From the NCBI RefSeq assembly GCF_025148125.1, contig NZ_CP102267.1, positions 3,110,501-3,174,500 on the forward strand: a DNA stretch of 64,000 nucleotides, in the 5' to 3' direction. The stretch is from Blautia wexlerae DSM 19850 (lineage in GTDB: Bacteria; Bacillota; Clostridia; Lachnospirales; Lachnospiraceae). The notes beneath the pieces were generated by a model. The model made no database searches, was not told the DNA's origin, and saw only the letters and a program-made list of their open reading frames with translations. The position numbers and the translations under genes are program-made. The first letter of the stretch is position 1; every line of letters starts with the position of its first letter. Positions 52,427 to 61,077 of this stretch are shown here, one piece after another.

Positions 52427-52675
52427 TTAAACGGCAACTGAATTACTTTCGACTTCCTCATAATACCTGTCAGCTATATATTCTGCCGATTCTGCCCATA
52501 ATCCATTTTCTGTTTCCTGCAATGTCTTATACGTTTCTGATTTGTAAAATTTCAGTGCTGCTTTCTCGAAACTAATGTGATAATGTTGTTGCAATAATTT
52601 TAATACATCCCTTATTTGTATACATACATTCATAGTGATATCTTTTCCATTAAAACTATAAATCATTTCTGGCAT
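52427..52675 (-). CDS. Small conserved protein, copy 2
   Basis: An 82-aa copy of the protein at 49068-49307 with a three-residue insertion from a 9-bp tandem duplication near 52487 (GATTCTGCC repeated) and an Ala-to-Val change close to the C-terminus. It keeps its start and ribosome site. Confidence 0.6.
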   Translation of the reverse strand: MPEMIYSFNGKDITMNVCIQIRDVLKLLQQHYHISFEKAALKFYKSETYKTLQETENGLWAESAEYIADRYYEEVESNSVAV

Positions 52676-52734
52676 AAGAATCCCTCCTTGTCAACTGCAT
52701 GACTCCTCAATTTCCTGAGCAATAAAACTTGAAG

Positions 52735-53103
52735 TTACCTTTCAAACGCTAAGTATCTCGTTCCTTGAAAAGTCAATCTTCCTGTATCTCCTTCTGCAAA
52801 CATTCCATATTCTGTTCCTGACACCTGAAACTCCATTCTATCTCCGCTTTCTGTCTGAAATGTCACATAATACATTGTGTTTGTTGTAGTATGGAATCCG
52901 TGTGCTCCACTCGCATCCCCTGCATTTGCATGTTGATGATGTGTAATATTTTCTCTCTTCGCAATAATAACAGCTGACACGGTTGATCTAGGTGACTGAT
53001 TATTCTTATTCCACGTAACAATTCCCTGCCCCAGAGAAAAAACAATAATACCAATCACAATAATAAAAATGATTGGAACTATAATACTCATCAGATCAAA
53101 CAT
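52735..53103 (-). CDS. DUF2500-family membrane protein, copy 2
   Basis: A 122-aa copy of 49367-49735, identical except GMFAEGD. It is intact and has its own AGGTGAATT before the ATG, so both copies may be expressed. Confidence 0.8.
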   Translation of the reverse strand: MFDLMSIIVPIIFIIVIGIIVFSLGQGIVTWNKNNQSPRSTVSAVIIAKRENITHHQHANAGDASGAHGFHTTTNTMYYVTFQTESGDRMEFQVSGTEYGMFAEGDTGRLTFQGTRYLAFER

Positions 53104-53216
53104 TTTCTAATTCACCTCCATAACTTCCGATTGAGATTTCACCCGTTTTGTAAGCTGTTTTTCTTTCCAGTCAATTGCGGAATCCACCTGGCATATAAAT
53201 CACAGAATGGTTGTGA

Positions 53217-53695
53217 CTATTTTCCAGCCCATATTTTCTTAAAACTTACAACAAAAAACAGAGTTTCTGCAAGTCCTGTAATTCCCCATGAGAAGATATA
53301 CAAAAGATACAGTGATGAAATCGTCCGGAAATGTGCAAATACTGTATAAATCCAGACAATACGAAATACGCAGGAGCCCAGGATAACGATAATGGTAGGC
53401 GGAATACTTTTTCCGATACCTCGGGATGCGGCGATACTGCCATCCATAAAACAGCTAAACGCATAGCTGAATGCCATAATACGAATCCTCTGCATACCAG
53501 CATCAATAACTGTTGGTTCCGTAGCGAACAGAGAAAGAAACTGTGGGCCAAACACAAGGAGTAGTCCACCCAGGATTGCACCGAAAATAAAGGCATATAT
53601 AAGGCTGACTCTATAAGATTTCAGCATTCGTTTTTTATTACCGGCACTCCAGTTCTGACCGATAAAGCTTGCACATGCAGTATAAAAAGAAAACA
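53217..53695 (-). pseudogene. Truncated MATE transporter copy
   Basis: Encodes the last ~160 residues of the MATE protein (FIGQNWSAGNKKRMLKSYR to the end). An ATG at 53708 lies in foreign sequence (MINSVFSF) and could allow a fragment. It has lost eight membrane segments and cannot transport. Confidence 0.85.
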
Positions 53696-53764
53696 CTGAA
53701 TTTATCACAGGTGAACTTTCCCTTAAAAAGACTGTTAGATATATTTCTGCAAAAATAAGAACAG

Positions 53765-55087
53765 TTATTCTGATACTTTATCAAAGAAAGCGATCATATA
53801 GAGCGGTAATGTGATTATTCCCTCTTCGCTGGTTCCTACATTCCCATCTATGAACTTATATCCATAGCTTATATCTTTATTATTTTTCATGATCGACTTT
53901 AGTGAATTTGCACGTGTATTTCCACTCTTGACCTCAATAGGAACTACTTTTCCATCTTTTTGAATGATTACATCAATTTCTTTTTTCGTTGTCTCATTTT
54001 TATAGAAATATAACTGATATCCCTTCTTATAAAGAGCATCTGCTACAGCACATTCAAATATTCCTCCTTTGGAATTTCCTGCTAAGGTATTTTCTATAAT
54101 ATGCTGCTTCAAGGAAAAATCTTTCATCGCCATCAACAGAGACAAGTCCGTTGTATAAGCTCTGAAAAAATCATCTCTTGCATAATCATCCAGATCAAAT
54201 CTTATATCTGTTACAAGTTTACACAAATACAACATATCTGCACGAAGTAACCATTCGATACTAGAAAAATACTTCTGTGCCCTGCCTCCATGCTCAACTT
54301 CTTTATATTGAAATTTATGATTCTCTTTATCCAATAACTGTTTCGCAAGGGAAAGGTAGCACTTCTCCGCTTTTACTTTTTCTTCAGCTGTAGCATAATG
54401 GGCTATATCATACTGATATCCCTGTAACAGGCTTCTCTGAATCCGGTCAACCTCCCTGAAGTCTTTTGTATCTATATACTTCTGAACTGCTTCCGGCATA
54501 CCACCTATAGCAACATACTGCCTAAAATATTTCATCATCTGAGAATGAATTGCCTCTGGAATAGCAGCTTTTGAACCAAGATATCCACAGAGATTCATTA
54601 TCATATCCTCAGAGATTCCCATTCCCCAAAGAAACTCCTCAAAATCTATTCCATACATTTTCAGATAATCAACATACCCAACAGGGTAAGAAGAAGCACG
54701 TTTATAATCAATTCCTAAAAGTGATCCTGATGCAATAACATCAAATCTATTATCTAATGCCCAAAACTTAAGAGAAGTTATTGCTTCCTGACACTCCTGG
54801 ATCTCATCCAGAAAAATCATAGTCTTTCCTGGAATAATCTTCTTTTCAGGAAAACGAAACCGCATAGCCATGACCATATTATCTACTGTTAGATCACCGG
54901 AAAAAATATCCATCGCAGAAGGTATCTGTTTAAAATTAATTTCAACAATTTCTTCATAGTTCTCTTCTGCAAATCTTTCAACTATATATGTTTTTCCTGT
55001 TTGTCTGGCTCCCTGAATTACAAGACATTTTTTGTTTTTTGAATCTACCCATTTTTTTATGTAATGCGTCACTTTTCTTTTTAACAT
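53765..55087 (-). CDS. AAA ATPase with DUF4143 and nuclease-like tail
   Basis: A 440-aa protein. Walker A is IQGARQTGKTYIVE and Walker B is MIFLDEIQECQEAI. DUF4143 follows (~200-350). The C-terminal ~70 residues carry TTKKEIDVIIQKDGKVVPIEVKSG, a PD-(D/E)xK-like fold. ATG 55087 has AGGAGG upstream. Family members are common on mobile DNA; their role is uncertain (toxin-antitoxin or defence has been proposed). Three 32-bp iterons lie in its promoter region. Confidence 0.88.
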   Translation of the reverse strand: MLKRKVTHYIKKWVDSKNKKCLVIQGARQTGKTYIVERFAEENYEEIVEINFKQIPSAMDIFSGDLTVDNMVMAMRFRFPEKKIIPGKTMIFLDEIQECQEAITSLKFWALDNRFDVIASGSLLGIDYKRASSYPVGYVDYLKMYGIDFEEFLWGMGISEDMIMNLCGYLGSKAAIPEAIHSQMMKYFRQYVAIGGMPEAVQKYIDTKDFREVDRIQRSLLQGYQYDIAHYATAEEKVKAEKCYLSLAKQLLDKENHKFQYKEVEHGGRAQKYFSSIEWLLRADMLYLCKLVTDIRFDLDDYARDDFFRAYTTDLSLLMAMKDFSLKQHIIENTLAGNSKGGIFECAVADALYKKGYQLYFYKNETTKKEIDVIIQKDGKVVPIEVKSGNTRANSLKSIMKNNKDISYGYKFIDGNVGTSEEGIITLPLYMIAFFDKVSE

Positions 55088-55166
55088 AAAACACCTCCTG
55101 TTACCAAACAATATTTTTATCAAGAACAACTTTGTAACATTTTTAATTACTATATTTCTTTTATTA

Positions 55167-55245
55167 TCAACATTTTAGAAAATAAAAATGTCCTTATATC
55201 AATATTCTAGAAAGCAAAAATGTATATTCGTCAACATTTTAGAAT
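55167..55245 (-). promoter_or_regulatory. Three 32-bp-spaced iterons upstream of the ATPase
   Basis: TCAACATTTTAGAAA (55167), TCAATATTCTAGAAA (55199) and TCAACATTTTAGAAT (55231) recur exactly every 32 bases, each of the first two followed by AAAAATGT so that ACATTTT/AAAATGT forms an inverted pair. Likely operators for autoregulation. Confidence 0.6.
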
Positions 55246-55372
55246 ATTATATCATTGTTCAGGATATATTAAAAGACTTTTTTTCTATCAAAAGCCCTCA
55301 TAATTGCAGCCTCCAATGTTCTCAAGGTACCGGCATTGTAACGCTCTTAATTATAAATATATGTATTTAATA

Positions 55373-55489
55373 ATGAAAAATTCTGAAATCACTGATGAAT
55401 ATGATTCAAATCTTGCTGCAGTCTGTCACAACGGCACTTTTGTCGGAACGCAAAAAGATAGCGTTATTTCATTCAAGGGTATCCCATAA
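55373..55489 (+). pseudogene. Carboxylesterase type B, N-terminal fragment
   Basis: Reads MKNSEITDEYDSNLAAVCHN then GTFVGTQKDSVISFKGIP and stops. KGIPYA is the usual opening motif of para-nitrobenzyl esterase-like enzymes, which are about 500 aa. Only the first ~38 residues remain. Confidence 0.6.
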
Positions 55490-55499
55490 GCTTATATGA

Positions 55500-55830
55500 G
55501 TCCGGTAATTCTTTCCTGCGATCCTGTATTCTTCCAGATGTTCTACAAAACCATCCAGATCACCAAGTGATCTTTCAATAATATCCTCACCCAGACCGGC
55601 CGATATAATGTAGTAAACTTCTTTTTTACCAAAATGCTGCCAGATAAGCATGAGACAATCACCGCCTACTTTTACTGCAAAATCATACATAGGATAAAAG
55701 CTGGCCATAACGTTCAGTTTTTTTGTCAGAAGAAGCATTCTCTGTTTCTGCTGCATATGCAAGATTCAGTGCTCCAAAGCTGAGAGCTGTTGCCGCTGCA
55801 AGTGCTGTTATGGTAAATAATTTTTTTCAT
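55500..55830 (-). pseudogene. ZnuA-like metal-binding lipoprotein/SBP remnant
   Basis: From ATG at 55828-55830 (MKKII) the signal peptide continues in another frame (TALAAATALSFGALNLAYAAE) and a third frame gives KLNVMASFYPMYDFAVKVGGD, the N-terminus of ZnuA/AdcA-type zinc binders. After that, unrelated sequence (KKEVYYIISAGLGEDIIERS...) follows. At least two frameshifts and a fusion show decay. Confidence 0.6.
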
Positions 55831-55932
55831 AATAAAGTCCTTTCTGCACACCCCGATGTGCCTGAAAATCTTTTTAGTGGGCGATCTGATCCATTTAATA
55901 TAAGTGCAAACTGTTTGCGTTTATCAAAATAG

Positions 55933-56229
55933 CACTCAACAACTGTCTACCGCTATCTGGATAAGCTTTGCGCGGAACACGTTGTAATTAAATACCCAGA
56001 TCTGAATTCTGACAAAGCAGTGTTTCAGTTCGCAGGAGAAGAAAAAAAATGTACAGACCACCTGCATCTGAAATATATCAGATGCGGCAAGGTTGTACAT
56101 CTTGACTGTAACTTTATGGATGAATTAAAAGAGCATCTGTTCCGGGATCATGGTTTCCGCCTGCAGTGCAGCGGAGATATGCTTCATGGAATCTGCAAAG
56201 ACTGTGAAAACAAGTCCGATCAGCTGTGA
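55933..56229 (+). pseudogene. Fur/Zur regulator, C-terminal fragment
   Basis: An open frame of 98 codons without its own start. It begins STTVYRYLDKLCAEHVVIKY (end of the winged helix) and includes DHLHLKYIRCGKVVHLDCN and HGICKDC, the metal-binding domain. The N-terminal ~40 residues are missing. GTG 56020 could start a 69-aa piece. With the ZnuA remnant it marks a lost zinc-uptake locus. Confidence 0.75.
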
Positions 56230-56993
56230 TCTGTTTCAGATGCAGCATGATGGATCTGGCGGATCACACATCTGATTGATACCGGTACTGTAAAAAGGCA
56301 GGCAATCGCCCCAGACAGCATGATTGCAACATCTTGAAAAAGAAATTTGGAATTGAGAATAATTTCCAGGTTATATTGCTGTGTCTGAACATAGGCAAAT
56401 AACAGAATAGAGCCTCCAAGATAAGCAAAAAGCAGCGTATTTACAGTTGTTCCTATAATTTCTTTTCCAACCTGATAGCCGGAAGAAGTAAGTTCTTTCG
56501 CTGTCAGGCTGTTTTTATGTGTCCAGACTTCATATACAGAAGAAGTTACAGATAAAGCAGTATCAATAACCGCTCCAAGAGTACTGAAAACAGTTACAAA
56601 AACTGCCACATGAAGCATATTAATATGGATATCCGTACTGTAATAATACATAAAATCATCTTCTGAAAGCTGAAGCTCATTCAGTCCATAGCTTCCTGAT
56701 CTCCATATAATAAGATAAATCGGAATAAATAAAAGCAGCATCACAAGCAAGGTAGCCAGAAAAGCCGCCCGTGTCTTTGGATTGTTTCCATTCTGGTAGA
56801 ACAGGGAATTATAGCAGACTCCTGCCCCTGCAGCCAATATCAGAAGCAGAGCCGGGAAACCAATGGACATCAGAAGAATCGAAATAAACAGAATTACAAT
56901 ATTACCGGCCAGTGTCATAAGAGAAACTGCTCCGCGCTCCCCACCAATCAGAATCATTAAAATAATCAACACCAGTGCAAGAAAAATTATCAT
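56220..56993 (-). CDS. YibE/F-family membrane protein (short subunit)
   Basis: A 257-aa protein with about seven membrane segments and STLGAVIDTALSVTSSVYEVW, GKEIIGTTVNTLLFAYLGGS, the conserved YibE/F core. Its ATG overlaps the stop of the preceding YibE/F gene (ATGA), and its own end overlaps the Zur fragment by 10 bases on the other strand. Family function is unknown. Confidence 0.85.
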   Translation of the reverse strand: MIIFLALVLIILMILIGGERGAVSLMTLAGNIVILFISILLMSIGFPALLLILAAGAGVCYNSLFYQNGNNPKTRAAFLATLLVMLLLFIPIYLIIWRSGSYGLNELQLSEDDFMYYYSTDIHINMLHVAVFVTVFSTLGAVIDTALSVTSSVYEVWTHKNSLTAKELTSSGYQVGKEIIGTTVNTLLFAYLGGSILLFAYVQTQQYNLEIILNSKFLFQDVAIMLSGAIACLFTVPVSIRCVIRQIHHAASETDHS

Positions 56994-58090
56994 TTTTTGT
57001 CGCTCCTTTTCAGAGATGGTAGTTTCATGATAATAGAAGAAATAAAAACAGATACAGGGATTGCCAGTACAATTCCTATACTTTCAATAAGAAAACGACA
57101 GATATCATATGGAATATGATATCGTATGATCGTTATAAACCTGATCTCATTGTTCATTTTCAGGATAAACATAGGAATCATACTGCTTGCCAGAACAAAA
57201 AGCAACACATTTATCATGGTTCCCATAATGTCATATCCGATTTCCCGTCCTGAATGTATTAATTTTCTCAGAGAAACATCTGGATTTTTTCTGACAATTT
57301 CCCCTGTTGCAGCACTGATAGTTACAGCTACATCCATGATAGCTCCAAGTCCTGTCAGCATAATATCTGTCCAGAATATATCAGCGGAATTACTCATACT
57401 CCCCAGATATTCCAGATTAGAATAATCCAGATCTCCAAAAAACTGAATAGAAAATTCAAATAATGCCATGATCAGAAACAGTACACATATAGTTGAAATA
57501 ACAGAAGCCCATGTTTTTCTGTGGATCCCATTCAGACAGATCAGAGTTGTTATCGAAAATAGAAAAGCAATTACATTGCAGATATTTAAGATATTTTCCC
57601 CTTTCATAAAAGCCTGAAATCCAAACGCGAATATAATTGTGTTCAATATCAGCGATATGATCGTATAGAATCCCTGTTTTCCTGTAATACAGATCAGAAG
57701 AAAAAACAGACCACCTGCCAGCAATGCCAGATAACCATCACGCTTTATGGAACGTATGGATTTCCCTGGATTTTCCCTTGAACCGCTTAAAAGGACCGTG
57801 TCTCCTTTGTGATATTTCTGATTCTGAACCTGAGACGATGTATATTCATTAGAAATAGAAATCTCTTCCCCTTTATGGGTACCATTTAATATACGCGCTG
57901 TAATTTTCTGAGTATAATAATACTCTTCTGCATCCCTGGTTCCTTTTCTGCTCATTGTTTCCTTTTCTGTTACTGAAGATATCTTCGCCAGAGGCGTATG
58001 ATAAAACCTGGCGTTAAAGCAGGTAAATATAACACAGATAATATAGATGCCTGCTAAGAAATATTTCATCTGAAATACATGAGATTTCAT
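56990..58090 (-). CDS. YibE/F-family membrane protein (long subunit)
   Basis: A 366-aa protein. A first membrane segment is followed by an extracytoplasmic beta-rich domain (~40-115, ARILNGTHKGEEISISNEYTSS), then about seven segments with LTGLGAIMDVAVTISAATGEIV and GREIGYDIMGTMINVLLFVLASS. The pair probably forms one complex. No transport motif is recognised; ATPase or substrate genes are absent nearby. Confidence 0.85.
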   Translation of the reverse strand: MKSHVFQMKYFLAGIYIICVIFTCFNARFYHTPLAKISSVTEKETMSRKGTRDAEEYYYTQKITARILNGTHKGEEISISNEYTSSQVQNQKYHKGDTVLLSGSRENPGKSIRSIKRDGYLALLAGGLFFLLICITGKQGFYTIISLILNTIIFAFGFQAFMKGENILNICNVIAFLFSITTLICLNGIHRKTWASVISTICVLFLIMALFEFSIQFFGDLDYSNLEYLGSMSNSADIFWTDIMLTGLGAIMDVAVTISAATGEIVRKNPDVSLRKLIHSGREIGYDIMGTMINVLLFVLASSMIPMFILKMNNEIRFITIIRYHIPYDICRFLIESIGIVLAIPVSVFISSIIMKLPSLKRSDKK

Positions 58091-58191
58091 AGGATTCTTT
58101 TTTCTCCTTCTTAATAAAAAATATTGCAGCCTTAAAGATACTAATCAGTTACTTTTTATCGAAATACTGTGAGTTCTATATCTTTCAGCTG

Positions 58192-59172
58192 TTATAATAA
58201 TCCAGTATTTTTTTCCATATCCGCATTTTCCACTTCTCCAATTAACTGTTCACAGCCAAATAATTCTCTGACTGCATTTTCATATACCACACATTTCTCA
58301 GCCTTCTTAATCTTTTTGGCATATTTTTTATTGTTTGTAAACATAGGTGCCAGATAAGACCATAATTCTTTCATACGGAACAGGATATTTCTGTCTCCGG
58401 ACAGGTCTTCACAATATTCATTATACATCATATCATGAAATCTGCGGATTTCTTCCTTTGACGCAGGTGCACCGCCACGGATCTCTCTGGCAAGTGCAGG
58501 ATTCTTCAGTGTTCCTCTGCCTGTCATAATGCAGTCCAGGGTCGGAAACATGTCCTGTAATCTGGTACAGTCCTTTGCTGTGACGATATCTCCGTTATAG
58601 CAAACCGGGCTCTTGGCCCGCTCCACCGCCTCCCCAAATGTTTCCAGACGTGGCGTATTTTTGTAATAGTCTTTCTGCACTCTTGCGTGAACAATTAACT
58701 CTTCCAGTGGATATTTATTATAAATCGTCAGCAGATCTTCAAATTCTTCCGGATCATCCATACCCAATCGAGTCTTGATGGAAATCTTCATATCACATTT
58801 ACGGAAAATCTCATCCAGGAATTTGTCCAGTTCATCCGGTCTGTCCAGAAATCCCGCACCTCTGCCTTTTGTCACAACAGTCTTTGACGGACAGCCAAGG
58901 TTCAGATTCACTTCATTATAACCGTATTCCTGCAGTGTTTCCGCTGTCTGGATAAAATCCTCTGCATTCTTTGTCAAAATCTGGGGAACAGCATACATCC
59001 CCTCATTATTCTCAGGCATAATGTCTTTCTTTTCTCTGGTGCTGAGATGTCCTTTCTGGTTTGGAAGAATAAAAGGAATAAAATACTTGTCAAAACCTCC
59101 AAAGCACTGGTAAAGTGCCCTTCTGTATGTATATCCTGTGATTCCCTCAAGGGGGGCTAAATATATTTTCAT
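58192..59172 (-). CDS. tRNA-dihydrouridine synthase
   Basis: A 326-aa FMN-dependent TIM barrel reducing uridines in tRNA D-loops. Motifs: LAPLEGITGYTYRRAL, NLGCPSKTVVTKGRGAGFL (catalytic Cys), SIKTRLGMDD and CIMTGRGTLKNPALAREI. ATG 59172 lies behind GGAGAAG and gives the family start MKIYLAPLEG. Which Dus subtype is not clear. Monocistronic. Confidence 0.9.
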   Translation of the reverse strand: MKIYLAPLEGITGYTYRRALYQCFGGFDKYFIPFILPNQKGHLSTREKKDIMPENNEGMYAVPQILTKNAEDFIQTAETLQEYGYNEVNLNLGCPSKTVVTKGRGAGFLDRPDELDKFLDEIFRKCDMKISIKTRLGMDDPEEFEDLLTIYNKYPLEELIVHARVQKDYYKNTPRLETFGEAVERAKSPVCYNGDIVTAKDCTRLQDMFPTLDCIMTGRGTLKNPALAREIRGGAPASKEEIRRFHDMMYNEYCEDLSGDRNILFRMKELWSYLAPMFTNNKKYAKKIKKAEKCVVYENAVRELFGCEQLIGEVENADMEKNTGLL

Positions 59173-59199
59173 GTGCTTCTCCTGTTGTATTGTATTCAA

Positions 59200-59264
59200 G
59201 CGGATAAAATCATCCGCTTCGCTACGTAGTTCTACACCGAATAACTGCTCTGCAGTTTATTCGG
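59200..59264. repeat. Two small hairpins upstream of dus
   Basis: GCGGATAAAATCATCCGC (59200-59217) and CCGAATAACTGC...GCAGTTTATTCGG (59237-59264). A pair of the same style occurs at 63378-63424 before the MltG-like gene, and part of it near 33289. They look like a short dispersed palindromic repeat. Confidence 0.5.
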
Positions 59265-59420
59265 TTAAATTCTTCCTCCATTATACTGTAGTCATTCTGA
59301 TTTCTCAATGCAGATTTGAAATATCCGCTGCAAAATCAACTATAGCAATCCAAAAAAGAGATACCTTTTTTTCAAGCATCTCTTCCAATAAATTTCTCTA
59401 TTCTTTTTATTATAGCAATT

Positions 59421-60086
59421 CTACAAAACCTTTCGGCCATTTACTGTCAGTTTAAAAGTTGTTCCAAGTATTTCCGCAGCTTTCCTGCAAAGCATCATAC
59501 GCTCAAGGAAAATCTCAAAATAATCATACATGGAACAGATTTTTTCATCAATCTGTAGGTTCAGTGCAATGACAGATTTGTCTTCAGCGATTTTCAGCTT
59601 GGCGTCTGTAACTGCATAATTTACCCTGTCATGGATATCGTAAGCGGATTGTTCTTTCTGGCGCACACGGCTTCTTCTTACATCTGTTTTATCTGCAATA
59701 ATAAGTGCCGCTGAAACCACATCCTCAGGGCTTCCTGTTGATTCGTCATGATTACCGATGGCTGCTATTACAGTTATCCTGTCTTCCAGAGACATATCTG
59801 TTTCTTTCAGTAAATCATTTGCAAGCAGTGCACCATATTCTGCATGATGGGTTCTGTTAATGGCATTTCCAATATCATGCATATAGCCGGCAATCTTTGC
59901 CAGCTCAATTTCATGTTCTGAATATCCCAGCCGTTTCAGTATCTTTCCTGCCTGATGTGCAACCTGCACGCAGTGTGCCTTTGAATGATCTGTAAAACCC
60001 AGCTGTCCCAGATTTGCATTACCTTTCTGCAGATATGCATTAATTTCTTTGTTATTTGCTATTTCCTTGTATTTCAAATATTTCAC
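59421..60086 (-). CDS. HD-domain phosphohydrolase
   Basis: A 221-aa protein. HD motif ligands are TDHSKAHCVQVAHQ, AGYMHDIGNAI and RTHHAEYGALLAN, with AAIGNHDESTG downstream. The C-terminal ~60 residues (LQIDEKICSMYDYFEIFLERMMLC) form a helical domain. It probably hydrolyses a nucleotide phosphate; substrate unknown. GGGAGTG precedes the ATG. Confidence 0.85.
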   Translation of the reverse strand: MKYLKYKEIANNKEINAYLQKGNANLGQLGFTDHSKAHCVQVAHQAGKILKRLGYSEHEIELAKIAGYMHDIGNAINRTHHAEYGALLANDLLKETDMSLEDRITVIAAIGNHDESTGSPEDVVSAALIIADKTDVRRSRVRQKEQSAYDIHDRVNYAVTDAKLKIAEDKSVIALNLQIDEKICSMYDYFEIFLERMMLCRKAAEILGTTFKLTVNGRKVL

Positions 60087-60096
60087 TCCCTTTGGC

Positions 60097-60165
60097 TCAA
60101 AGCCTTTTTATTGCATACGGTGCCTGAATCAGTACATTTGTATCTATTACATAGGTTTTTATCAT
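60097..60165 (-). pseudogene. PhoH/PIN-domain protein, N-terminal fragment
   Basis: ATG 60165 behind GGAGCAG reads IKTYVIDTNVLIQAPYAIKR and stops. TYVIDTNVLIQAP is the start of PIN-PhoH (YlaK-like) proteins of ~440 aa. The rest has been lost. The 60166-60409 interval otherwise holds only the sigK promoter region. Confidence 0.65.
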
Positions 60166-60353
60166 ATATCTGACTGCTCCTTTTCTCTGATCTTTCAATT
60201 CGGTCTGTGCAGCCTGTCCATCAGCATCGAAAATCATATCCTTGTTCATCACCAGCTTTATTAAGCATATCAGAGAAAAAGGCTCTCTGCCATCACACAA
60301 TTGTACAGAACAGGTAAAATAATTGTAAAAAGGCTCAAAATTTTCTGGAAAAG

Positions 60354-60382
60354 CACCAACGCCCTGTCCTTGACATAAACTA
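60354..60382 (+). promoter_or_regulatory. Sigma-K/E-type promoter before sigK
   Basis: CACC at 60354-60357, 16 bases, then CATAAACTA at 60374-60382. This fits the mother-cell consensus (mACm-N16-CATAnnnTA) and suggests sigK is transcribed by SigE and by itself, 28 bases before the start codon. Confidence 0.6.
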
Positions 60383-60409
60383 TATAGAAATCCCCTTCGA
60401 GGTAGCGAT

Positions 60410-61039
60410 TTGAAGGCCTTTCAAAAACCTTTGTCCATATCCCAGGAAAAATATTATCTTCAAAAATATCAGGAGGGTGATTCTCAGGCAAAGAATATCC
60501 TGATCGAGCATAATCTCCGGCTGGTAGCACATGTGGTCAAAAAATATCAGGGAACCGGTGAGGATACAGATGATCTGATCTCTATTGGAACCATCGGACT
60601 GATCAAGGCTGTCACAACCTTTAATCCCCAGAAGGCTTCCCGGTTATCCACCTATGCTGCCAGATGTATAGAAAATGAACTGCTGATGTATTTTCGTGCT
60701 AAGAAAAAGCATTCAAAAGAAGTGTCCCTATATGAACCCATAGGAACAGATAAAGAAGGAAATGAGATTAATCTGTTAGATGTGATCGAGAGTGCACCTG
60801 TAGATATTGTAGAAGACTGCTATATCCGCGAAAATACCGACTATCTTCTACGCTCTCTGAAAAAAGTCCTGTCAGATAAGGAATATCAGGTGATCTGCTG
60901 CAGATATGGGCTCTTTGGCATGGAGGAAGAAACTCAGCGGGAAATTGCCCGAAAACTGTGTATCAGCCGCTCTTATGTCTCCAGGATCGAAAAAACTGCT
61001 CTGCAAAAGCTTCGAGGCCTTTTCCCGCAAATGCAGTAA
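60410..61039 (+). CDS. sigK: Late mother-cell sigma factor SigK, uninterrupted
   Basis: A 209-aa sigma factor. Region 2: [55 protein letters not shown]. Region 4: LSDKEYQVICCRYGLF, REIARKLCISRSYVSRIEKTAL. TTG 60410 is the likely start (GAGGT upstream); the frame upstream of it has no ATG before a stop at 60371. It thus begins almost at FQKPLS and lacks the ~20-residue hydrophobic pro-sequence of Bacillus. No skin element is inserted. Confidence 0.92.
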   Translation: MKAFQKPLSISQEKYYLQKYQEGDSQAKNILIEHNLRLVAHVVKKYQGTGEDTDDLISIGTIGLIKAVTTFNPQKASRLSTYAARCIENELLMYFRAKKKHSKEVSLYEPIGTDKEGNEINLLDVIESAPVDIVEDCYIRENTDYLLRSLKKVLSDKEYQVICCRYGLFGMEEETQREIARKLCISRSYVSRIEKTALQKLRGLFPQMQ

Positions 61040-61040
61040 A

Positions 61041-61075
61041 CGCAGCCAACAAATTTAACGTTGGCTGCGTTTATT
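61041..61075. terminator. Bidirectional terminator after sigK
   Basis: CGCAGCCAAC and GTTGGCTGCG form a perfect 10-bp stem with a 9-base loop, followed by TTTATT. It serves sigK and the convergent U32 gene. Confidence 0.85.
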
Positions 61076-61077
61076 AA

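Larger units (their letters stand above)
52372..53695. repeat. Segmental duplication, copy 2 (truncated)
   Basis: Matches 49013-50327. It stops abruptly inside the MATE coding sequence after GAAAACA, where unrelated sequence leading to the ATPase gene begins. The very high identity implies a recent event. Confidence 0.95.

Noticed and set aside
55167..55245. Three repeats at 32-bp spacing considered as a mini-CRISPR
   Set aside because: The conserved unit is about 15 bases, the spacers are too short and similar to one another, and there are no cas genes.
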